This document shows positions 1-5,088 of a DNA stretch of 6,223 bases, piece by piece. The DNA is from Wenzhouxiangella sp. (lineage in GTDB: Bacteria; Pseudomonadota; Gammaproteobacteria; Xanthomonadales; Wenzhouxiangellaceae), in assembly GCA_007135355.1 (NCBI GenBank), contig SLJA01000039.1:1-6223 (forward strand). The letters run 5' to 3'. Each line of letters opens with the position of its first letter. Within the stretch, counting starts at the first letter, position 1. A program made the position numbers and the translations under genes. The notes under the pieces are model-generated. The model saw only the letters and a program-made list of their open reading frames with translations. It was not told the origin of the DNA and made no database searches.

Positions 1-9
1 ATGACGCGC

Positions 10-51
10 GCTGTCACCCAAACGTCAAGCGCTTGCCATATGACTGACAGC
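10..51. promoter_or_regulatory. Coaxial dyad upstream of the phosphoesterase gene, operator candidate
   Basis: Three inverted-repeat blocks share one axis, between bases 30 and 31. The outer arms are GCTGTCA (10-16) and TGACAGC (45-51); the centre is the perfect 10-nt palindrome CAAGCGCTTG (26-35). Comparing the left 21 nt with the reverse complement of the right 21 nt gives 16 matches of 21. A broken symmetry of about two turns each side suits a dimeric or tetrameric DNA-binding protein better than an RNA hairpin, because the mismatches split the stem. It lies 45 nt before the phosphoesterase start and could instead serve a divergent gene to the left of the window. Which protein binds it is unknown. 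Confidence 0.4.
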
Positions 52-95
52 AGCCGGGTCTAGCCTGCACTTCCAGGTCAACTGGACTCTGGCGC

Positions 96-905
96 ATGGA
101 ACCAATCAAGGCTTTTCCCTTTAAGCGCCACGTGCGCTCGATCTGGATCTCGGACGTGCACCTGGGTTATCCCGGCTGCAGTGCCGATCATCTGCTGACA
201 TTTCTGCGCCGGATGCGCTGCGAAAAGCTCTATCTGGTGGGCGACATCGTTGATTTCTGGTCGCTGAAGAAACGGCGCTTCTGGCCGCAGGCGCACAACA
301 ATGTGGTGCGCTCGATACTCGGCAAGGCCAAGCACGGCACCGAGGTGTATTTCATTCCCGGCAATCACGACGAGGCCATGCGCGGCTACGAGGGCATGGC
401 CCTGGGCAATGTCGAGGTACGCGATCGGCTGGTGCACGAAACCGCCGATGGCCGGCGTTTTCTGGTCATGCATGGGGATCAGTTCGACGCTGCGGTGCTC
501 AATTCGCGCTGGCTGGGCAAGCTGGGCGCAAGCCTGTACGACTTTCTGCTGCGTGCCAATGGCCTGGTCAATCGGGTGCGCGCGCGCTTCGGCATGGATT
601 ACTGGTCACTGGCCGCGTTCTTGAAGCATCGGGTGAAGAATGCCGTCAAGTACATCAGCAAGTTTGAACGGGCGGTAGCGCGCGAGGCGCGTCGGCAGCG
701 CGTTGATGGCCTGATCTGCGGGCATATTCATCGACCCGAGATAGCCAGGATCGACGGCGTGAATTATCTGAATTGCGGTGACTGGGTGGAAAGCTGCACG
801 GCATTGCTGGAGCATCATGACGGCAGCATCGAGTTGATCCACTGCGCCGACCAAAGCGCGATTCTGAAGACGCTGCCGCCGCTGCAGCAGCGCGCGGCGG
901 CTTGA
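96..905 (+). CDS. LpxH/LpxH2-like metallophosphoesterase (putative UDP-2,3-diacylglucosamine diphosphatase)
   Basis: A 269-aa calcineurin-like phosphoesterase of the LpxH group (COG2908 type). All metal-site motifs are present: SDVHLG (19-24, D20 and H22), GDIVD (49-53), GNHD (89-92), MHGD (125-128) and GHIHRP (209-214). True LpxH cleaves UDP-2,3-diacylglucosamine to lipid X plus UMP on the inner face of the inner membrane, in lipid A synthesis. This protein has GNHD where E. coli LpxH has GNRD, and a long basic helical stretch (about 150-200) between the metal motifs, so it looks more like the LpxH2-type paralogues, whose substrate is not settled. No signal peptide. The ATG at 96 is the first start after an in-frame stop at 45-47; its ribosome site is weak. 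It is convergent with the ParA gene. Family assignment is firm; the exact substrate is not. Confidence 0.85.
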   Translation: MEPIKAFPFKRHVRSIWISDVHLGYPGCSADHLLTFLRRMRCEKLYLVGDIVDFWSLKKRRFWPQAHNNVVRSILGKAKHGTEVYFIPGNHDEAMRGYEGMALGNVEVRDRLVHETADGRRFLVMHGDQFDAAVLNSRWLGKLGASLYDFLLRANGLVNRVRARFGMDYWSLAAFLKHRVKNAVKYISKFERAVAREARRQRVDGLICGHIHRPEIARIDGVNYLNCGDWVESCTALLEHHDGSIELIHCADQSAILKTLPPLQQRAAA

Positions 906-915
906 TAGAGGGCGG

Positions 916-930
916 GGCGGCTTAGCCGCC
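916..930. other. GC stem-loop between convergent genes
   Basis: GGCGGC (916-921) and GCCGCC (925-930) form a perfect 6-bp stem with a 3-nt loop, TTA, which is the complement of the ParA stop codon. It sits in the 16-nt gap between the phosphoesterase stop and the ParA stop and extends into the end of parA. No T-run follows on either strand, so it is not a standard intrinsic terminator. A second GCCGCC/GGCGGC pair (875-880 with 896-901) lies just upstream and could compete for pairing. It may slow polymerase or protect 3' ends of the converging transcripts. Confidence 0.35.
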
Positions 931-1611
931 GGTCAGGCGCTGCATGGCGGCGGCCAGCAGGCTGTTGGGGCTGGCGCCTTTGCCCTGGGATTTTTTGGAT
1001 CGAATCCAGGCCAGCACCGGCTCCCATTCTTCCCAGTCGTGAAAGGCCAGGTAGGGCGGCAGGTCGGCCACGGCCAGGCCTTTTTCGAAGGCGCGCACGT
1101 AGTTCATGGAGTCCCTGAGCTGGCCGATCACCGGCACGCGAAAACCTTCCAGAAATCCGGTCAGTTCGCGATAAATGATGGTCTGGGGCCGAACCCGGTT
1201 GGCAATCAGGCCCACGATCGTATCGCTGTTGCGCACGGCGCGGATTTCCTGCAGATGGCTCAGGAAGCGCCAGGCCGCGCGCATGTCCACCGGTGATGGC
1301 AGCACCGGCACCAGCACGGTCTGGGCGCGCTTGATGATCTGTTCGAGCTCGTTGCCGGCCAGTCCGGCGGGTGTGTCGATGATCAGCGTATCGACATCGC
1401 TGGGTGGTCGCGCGGCGGCGTCCGCGTCGATGCCGGTAAGGGCGGGATAGTTTTCGGGCCGATGCTTGAGCCAGTCGTTAGTGGATTGCTGCGGGTCCAT
1501 ATCGGCCAGGGCCACGACGTGACCCTCCCAGGCCAGGGCCGAGGCCAGGCTGGTGGCGATGGTGGTTTTGCCGCAGCCGCCCTTGGCGTTGATGACGGCA
1601 ATGGTTCGCAT
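922..1611 (-). CDS. Orphan ParA-family ATPase
   Basis: A 229-aa P-loop ATPase of the ParA/MinD group. The N-terminus carries the deviant Walker A motif KGGCGKTT (10-17) with the signature lysine K10 and catalytic K15. DMDPQ (37-41) fits switch I and IIDTPAG (77-83) fits Walker B/switch II. There is no N-terminal helix-turn-helix extension as in plasmid P1-type ParA, and no ParB gene or evident parS site in the window, so this is an orphan of the kind that often positions a non-DNA cargo on the nucleoid; that role is inference. An ATG three codons upstream (1620) is possible, but AGAGGA at 1625-1620 lies 8 nt before the ATG at 1611 and touches or overlaps the earlier one. It is the third gene of a minus-strand operon, 26 nt after the lipoprotein stop. 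Confidence 0.9.
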   Translation of the reverse strand: MRTIAVINAKGGCGKTTIATSLASALAWEGHVVALADMDPQQSTNDWLKHRPENYPALTGIDADAAARPPSDVDTLIIDTPAGLAGNELEQIIKRAQTVLVPVLPSPVDMRAAWRFLSHLQEIRAVRNSDTIVGLIANRVRPQTIIYRELTGFLEGFRVPVIGQLRDSMNYVRAFEKGLAVADLPPYLAFHDWEEWEPVLAWIRSKKSQGKGASPNSLLAAAMQRLTGG

Positions 1612-1619
1612 GCTGGACA

Positions 1620-1625
1620 TCCTCT
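1620..1625 (-). promoter_or_regulatory. Ribosome binding site deciding the ParA start
   Basis: On the minus strand AGAGGA occupies 1625 to 1620, giving an 8-nt spacer to the ATG at 1611-1609. The alternative ATG at 1620-1618 overlaps this element, so it would have no usable Shine-Dalgarno spacing. The shorter start also begins directly with the MRTIAVINAKGG strand that leads into the P-loop, as is usual in this family. Confidence 0.6.
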
Positions 1626-1637
1626 GGTGGTGCGAAT

Positions 1638-2057
1638 TCAGGTTCGACGCGGGTCGGGCAGGCCGGAATGCAGCAGCCAGGCCCGTCGTTCCGCATCATA
1701 GCGCCAGATTTCGCGGTGATCGAGCACTCGTTCCCGCGCGCTGTGGACGTGGAATAGACGGATGCGGACAACGCGATCGATGGTTTTTCCATCCGGCGTG
1801 GCCACGATTTGGCGGACGCGATACTCGGTGACCCGGAACTGGTGCAGTCGATCGATGTCGAGCCGGCTGATTGGATTGACTTCGAGGTAGTCGGGGTGGA
1901 TGAAATCAACCAGCGCATCGAACTGGCTCCAGCGCACCAGGCTTTCCCAGGCGTCCATGGTTTCGGTGCCGGCCCGTTGCACCTGGTTGCCCGCGCATGC
2001 AGCCAGGCCAGCCAGCAGCAGCGCGGCAAGCAGAAAACGACCAGGTCCGGGGTTCAT
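1638..2057 (-). CDS. Small predicted lipoprotein, unknown function
   Basis: A 139-aa protein with a typical lipoprotein signal: a short N-region with R7, a hydrophobic run (9-20), then the lipobox LAAC with the acylated cysteine at C21. Residue 22 is alanine, so the Lol +2 rule would favour the outer membrane rather than inner-membrane retention. The mature part (22-139) is mixed alpha/beta, has many acidic and basic residues, and ends in strand-like segments rich in aromatics (REIWRYD, AWLLH). It recalls small NTF2-like folds, but I do not recognise a family. The frame stays open upstream to 2228, yet the signal peptide fixes the start at 2057. That ATG overlaps the thioesterase stop as ATGA (2057-2054), so the two are probably translationally coupled; GGAG lies 10 nt upstream of the start. 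Confidence 0.8.
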   Translation of the reverse strand: MNPGPGRFLLAALLLAGLAACAGNQVQRAGTETMDAWESLVRWSQFDALVDFIHPDYLEVNPISRLDIDRLHQFRVTEYRVRQIVATPDGKTIDRVVRIRLFHVHSARERVLDHREIWRYDAERRAWLLHSGLPDPRRT

Positions 2058-2551
2058 TGGCAAGTTGCTCCAGTGCCGGGGGTGATGAGCGCAGCATAGC
2101 GGGCTTGAAGGCTGGCGGCCAGCCGGCCTTCGGCCTGAATACCGGCCTGAAGGTCGAGCCGGCCCTTGCCCGAATCGCGGGCCTGTGCCAGGAATTCGGC
2201 CACCACCGGCGCCTCCGGCCAGTGGCAAACGGCGCTGTAGCCGCTGTATATCGGCGCCAGGAAGCGCAATTCGCAGCGACCGATGACCAGCTCGGCCGTC
2301 AGCGCCTCGCGCCTCAGCAATAGCCGCGGCAGTGCCCAGCCGGCCAGAATCATGGCGCTGGCCAAGGCGCCGCCGAAGGCCGTGCCTTTGTCGTTGACGC
2401 TGGGAGCCAGCGGAAAATCCAGCCGAATACCGTGTTCATCCAGCCGGCCGATGCGCAAGTCCATGGTCCCGGCCAGCGGGATTTTTGTACGCAGCAGCGG
2501 TTCCAGCCACTGGCGCTCGTGCTCGTAATCAACGTTGTGATGCAAGTCCAT
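2054..2551 (-). CDS. YiiD_C-type hotdog thioesterase-domain protein
   Basis: A 165-aa single-domain protein of the hotdog fold. The block NDKGTAFGGALASAMILAGW (53-72) is the characteristic motif of the YiiD C-terminal thioesterase domain (the C-terminal half of E. coli YiiD/FabY), followed by a strand-rich segment with ELVIGRCELRFLAPI (87-101). No GNAT acetyltransferase domain precedes it, unlike YiiD, so it is a stand-alone version, probably acting on an acyl-CoA or acyl-ACP in the cytoplasm; the substrate cannot be read from the sequence. A GTG at 2575 would add 8 residues. I prefer the ATG at 2551, though neither start has a strong ribosome site. It heads the thioesterase-lipoprotein-ParA operon and is divergent from the MFS gene. 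Confidence 0.8.
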   Translation of the reverse strand: MDLHHNVDYEHERQWLEPLLRTKIPLAGTMDLRIGRLDEHGIRLDFPLAPSVNDKGTAFGGALASAMILAGWALPRLLLRREALTAELVIGRCELRFLAPIYSGYSAVCHWPEAPVVAEFLAQARDSGKGRLDLQAGIQAEGRLAASLQARYAALITPGTGATCQ

Positions 2552-2588
2552 GCCCGCAATCTTAGCGCGCTGCACGACGTCCGCGGCT

Positions 2589-2594
2589 TACAAT
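2589..2594 (+). promoter_or_regulatory. Candidate -10 box for a leaderless MFS transcript
   Basis: TACAAT matches the sigma-70 -10 consensus in 5 of 6 positions and lies 8 nt before the MFS start ATG (2603). A transcript started from it would begin at or next to the A of that ATG. No good -35 hexamer is seen at 16-18 nt spacing, and no Shine-Dalgarno sequence precedes the ATG, which fits a leaderless mRNA. It lies in the 51-nt gap shared with the divergent thioesterase gene. Confidence 0.35.
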
Positions 2595-2602
2595 GCCCTG
2601 CC

Positions 2603-3910
2603 ATGCCCGCTTCGACTGATCCGGCTCGCCTGCCGTTTATTGCCCGTACCCTGATGCCGCGCGAGGTGTCGGCCAACGCGACCATGGCCGTGGCGCTGGG
2701 CGCGCTGGAAGGCGGTCTGATCGGTGTGATCGTCAAGACCCAGTTTGACGGCGTGGCCGATCCGGTCTGGGTCAACCTGGCCGTGGCCCTGGTGGCCGGC
2801 GCGCCGGCCTTTGCCAACGTGGCTTCGTTGTGGATTTCCGGGCTGGCCGAAGGCCGCGACCGCACGGCCTGGGTGGCGGCGTGCAAGGCCTTGACCGCCA
2901 TTTTCCTCATCGTCATGGCGTTTGCGCCGATCAACCTGCTGGGTCTGGTGTTGATGACCGTGACCATGATCGCCAGTCGCTTGAGCTGGGCCGGGGTGAT
3001 CACGCTGCGGGCGGCGATCTGGCGGGCCAATTTCCCGCGCCACGTGCGCGGACAGATCACCGGTCGCATCACGGTGATCTACTCGATCATCATTGCCATC
3101 ACCGCGGCCCTGATCGGTCTGCTGATTTCGATCTGGGAAGAGTCGTGGCGCCTGCTGTTCCCGCTGGCCGGCATTCTGGGCCTGCTGGCTGCCCACAGTT
3201 ATCGCCGGGTGCGCATCCGTCGCGGTGGCCGCTTGCGTCGGCAGGAAATCGACGAGCGCGCCAGTCGCCGCGGTGGACAGTTTCGTGCCGCGCTGGGTAT
3301 TTTGAAAACCGATCGCTGGTACCGGCGCTACATGATCACGATGTTTGCCTTCGGCAGCGGCAACCTGATGGTGATCACCTTGCTGGTCATTTTGTTGACC
3401 GAACAATTCGGCTTTGGTCGTTTCAGCCAGGTGATGATCACCACCACGCTGCCGCTGCTGACCCTGGCCGTGTTCACGCCGATCTGGGCCCGGCGCATCG
3501 ACGCGGTCCACATTCTCGACTACCGCGCGCGCCAGGCTTGGGCCTTTGTGCTCAGCCTGGGTTTGTTCATGCTGGCCGCCGCGACGGGTCAGAAATGGCT
3601 GTTCTGGGTTGGCTCGTTGGCGCTGGGGGCGGCCTTTGCCGGGGGCAAGCTGGGCTGGAACCTGGGCCACAACGATTTTGCGCCGGATCATCAGTCGACG
3701 CTGTACATGGGCATCCATGTCACCCTGACCGGCATTCGCGGCCTGCTGGCGCCGCTGGCCGGCGTGCTGGTCTACCAGGCGCTGGAGGCGCATCAGCCCG
3801 GCCTGGGACGCTGGGTGCTGCTGTTCCCTTTCACCCTGACCCTGGGCGGCGCGGTAACCTTCGTGGTGCTGGCGTCTGTGCGCAGACGCGAGCAGGCGCC
3901 CCTGGCCTGA
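2603..3910 (+). CDS. MFS transporter, 12 transmembrane segments, unknown substrate
   Basis: A 435-aa polytopic membrane protein with two sets of six hydrophobic segments, at about 25-45, 56-80, 90-108, 109-128, 155-176, 181-199, 243-265, 276-294, 312-327, 332-350, 369-393 and 403-425. The central cytoplasmic loop (200-242) is very rich in arginine, as expected from the positive-inside rule for the MFS 6-7 loop. The second half contains a distinctive stretch around GWNLGHNDFAPDHQS (351-365) followed by YMGIHVTLTGIRG (368-380), which I associate with a proteobacterial MFS subgroup without a known substrate. The start at 2603 leaves a short cytoplasmic N-terminus before TM1; the frame is open further upstream but there overlaps the divergent thioesterase gene. 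The Iap-like gene follows after 35 nt and is probably co-transcribed. Confidence 0.85.
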   Translation: MPASTDPARLPFIARTLMPREVSANATMAVALGALEGGLIGVIVKTQFDGVADPVWVNLAVALVAGAPAFANVASLWISGLAEGRDRTAWVAACKALTAIFLIVMAFAPINLLGLVLMTVTMIASRLSWAGVITLRAAIWRANFPRHVRGQITGRITVIYSIIIAITAALIGLLISIWEESWRLLFPLAGILGLLAAHSYRRVRIRRGGRLRRQEIDERASRRGGQFRAALGILKTDRWYRRYMITMFAFGSGNLMVITLLVILLTEQFGFGRFSQVMITTTLPLLTLAVFTPIWARRIDAVHILDYRARQAWAFVLSLGLFMLAAATGQKWLFWVGSLALGAAFAGGKLGWNLGHNDFAPDHQSTLYMGIHVTLTGIRGLLAPLAGVLVYQALEAHQPGLGRWVLLFPFTLTLGGAVTFVVLASVRRREQAPLA

Positions 3911-3935
3911 ATCTTCCACTTGCCCTGTTTTTTGC

Positions 3936-3940
3936 GAGGA
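3936..3940 (+). promoter_or_regulatory. Ribosome binding site of the Iap-like gene
   Basis: GAGGA at 3936-3940 lies 5 nt before the ATG at 3946 and is the clearest Shine-Dalgarno element in the window. It fixes the start of the aminopeptidase, whose frame is otherwise open far upstream through the MFS gene. Confidence 0.65.
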
Positions 3941-3945
3941 ATGCA

Positions 3946-4986
3946 ATGCTGAAGCTGTTTCCCAAGGTGTTCATGTTGTTGTGGCTGGCTGCGTCCGGCG
4001 CGGCCTTTTCTCAGGCTGAGGTTGCCGGCAGCCTGGCCGAGCGTGAGATGCGCGTGCTGGCGACGGAGTTTCCGGGGCGCATGGCCGGCACGGCACAGGA
4101 ACGGGCGGCGGCCGAACACCTGGTGGCCAGACTGTCCGCTGTGGGATTGTCGGCTGAACTGCAGCCCTTTCCCGTGCGCTATACCCACGTGCCGGCCGGC
4201 GCGACCGAGCCGGTCGAGTTCGAGGGCGTGTCGCACAACGTGGTGGTCGATATTGCGGGTCGCTCGAATGAGATGATCATTGTCGGCGCCCATTTCGACA
4301 CGGCCGTATCGCGTAACCTGGAACAAGCCGAGGCCGGCATTGGTGGTCCGGATCTTCAGGGCCTGGACGACAATGCTTCCGGCGTCGGCGTGCTGCTGGA
4401 GCTGGCGTCTGAGCTGGCTGGGGCGGCTCCCGAGCACAAGATTCGCCTGATCTTTTTTGGCGCCGAAGAGGTGGGCCTGCAGGGCGCGCGATATGTGGTC
4501 GCCGCCATGTCGCCGGAGGAGCGCGAGCAGGTGCGCCTGATGATCAATATCGACAGCATCATCACCGGCGACCATCTGTATGTCCACGCCGGCCCGGTGA
4601 CCGTGGCGGCCGATCCGGCCCATGCCTGGGCGCGTGATCGCCTGCTGGCGCTGGCCGAGGAACTGGGGATTGAACTGAAAACCAATCCCGGACTGAACGA
4701 GGACTATCCGGCCGGCACCGGCTGCTGTTCGGATCAGGTTGCGTTTGACGAGGCCGGTATTCCGGTGGCCAATTTCGAGGCGACCAACTGGCGTCTGGGC
4801 AACCTGGACGGCTATCAGCAAACCGAAGTCAGCGACGCCTTCCCGGACGGCGAGACCTGGCATAACGCTCACCTGGATCGGATCGAGCATCTGGAAGCCC
4901 ATTTACCGCCCGGGCGCTTGAGCGAACGGCCGGCGCAAGTGCTGCAAATCCTGCTGCCGTTCGTGTGGGAAAGCGCCGGGATCTGA
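3946..4986 (+). CDS. iap: Iap-like M28 family zinc aminopeptidase, exported
   Basis: A 346-aa secreted metallopeptidase. A signal peptide (K3, K7, hydrophobic 8-20, likely cleavage near 22-25) sends it to the periplasm. The M28 ligands are all visible: H116 (AHFDT), D141/D142 (GLDDNASG), E174/E175 (GAEEVG), D203 (NIDSI) and H306 (TWHN). It matches E. coli Iap, the alkaline phosphatase isozyme conversion aminopeptidase, in length (345 aa) and in several blocks: FPGRMAGT (42-49), NPGLNEDYP (247-255), GTGCC (257-261), EATNW (278-282) and LGNLDGYQQ (284-292). Iap removes the N-terminal arginine of periplasmic alkaline phosphatase; no phoA is visible here, so the natural substrate may differ. It has a strong ribosome site, and it follows the MFS gene by 35 nt. 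The family call is secure; calling it a true orthologue is likely but not proven. Confidence 0.88.
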   Translation: MLKLFPKVFMLLWLAASGAAFSQAEVAGSLAEREMRVLATEFPGRMAGTAQERAAAEHLVARLSAVGLSAELQPFPVRYTHVPAGATEPVEFEGVSHNVVVDIAGRSNEMIIVGAHFDTAVSRNLEQAEAGIGGPDLQGLDDNASGVGVLLELASELAGAAPEHKIRLIFFGAEEVGLQGARYVVAAMSPEEREQVRLMINIDSIITGDHLYVHAGPVTVAADPAHAWARDRLLALAEELGIELKTNPGLNEDYPAGTGCCSDQVAFDEAGIPVANFEATNWRLGNLDGYQQTEVSDAFPDGETWHNAHLDRIEHLEAHLPPGRLSERPAQVLQILLPFVWESAGI

Positions 4987-5032
4987 GCTTGCAACCAACG
5001 TCGCGCGAGTGCTGCAGCGCGCGCGGCGATGC

Positions 5033-5061
5033 TTGCCCGTTGACCGTCAAGGCGTTATAGT
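5033..5061 (+). promoter_or_regulatory. Candidate sigma-70 promoter of the patatin-GntP operon
   Basis: TTGCCC (5033-5038) and TATAGT (5056-5061) are separated by 17 nt and match the -35 and -10 consensus in 4 and 5 of 6 positions. Transcription would start near 5068, giving a leader of about 20 nt that contains no clear Shine-Dalgarno sequence. TTGACC at 5040-5045 is a better -35 match but only 10 nt from the -10 box. Confidence 0.45.
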
Positions 5062-5088
5062 GCAGCGCACAATCATGTTTGGCTGCAC
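5060..5088. repeat. 7-bp inverted repeat between the -10 box and the patatin start
   Basis: GTGCAGC (5060-5066) and GCTGCAC (5082-5088) are perfect inverted copies with a 15-nt spacer. The left arm begins inside the -10 box and the right arm ends at the base before the start codon. A shorter dyad, GTGC-AGC-GCAC (5060-5070), shares the left arm. The placement suits an operator that blocks initiation, but such short GC-rich repeats can occur by chance. Confidence 0.3.

Larger units (their letters stand above)
4987..5088. other. Intergenic region between iap-like and patatin genes
   Basis: This 102-nt gap contains GC-rich self-complementary sequence (around 5002-5027, including the palindrome GCTGCAGC) but no stem followed by a T-run, so no intrinsic terminator is evident for the Iap-like transcript. 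The downstream half holds the promoter and dyad listed separately. Confidence 0.5.

Noticed and set aside
2058..2228. Upstream extension of the lipoprotein frame by 57 residues
   Set aside because: It would bury the signal peptide inside the protein and overlaps the thioesterase coding sequence; the ATG at 2057 directly precedes a lipoprotein signal.
3927..3933. T-run after the MFS gene as an intrinsic terminator
   Set aside because: Six Ts are present but only a weak 4-bp stem (CAGG/CCTG) can form upstream, so read-through into the Iap-like gene is more likely.
2830..3945. An upstream in-frame extension of the Iap-like gene that would give a 718-residue fusion protein
   Set aside because: The extra 372 residues are an out-of-frame reading of the MFS gene, low in hydrophobic order, while a signal peptide and a strong ribosome site mark the real start at 3946.
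2588..3946. A 452-codon open frame antisense to the MFS gene
   Set aside because: It is rich in Q, H, G and R, has no hydrophobic core or recognisable motif, and mirrors the GC-rich third codon positions of the MFS gene. Similar long antisense frames lie opposite the Iap-like (3793-4902) and patatin (5047-6168) genes, so this is a composition effect.
3941..3952. A tiny ATG-CAA-TGC-TGA frame overlapping the Iap-like start
   Set aside because: The Shine-Dalgarno element directly abuts this ATG, leaving no spacing, so a regulatory mini-ORF is unlikely.
5002..5027. GC-rich self-complementary region after the Iap-like gene as a terminator
   Set aside because: It can fold, but no T-run follows and the pairing is spread over simple CG repeats.
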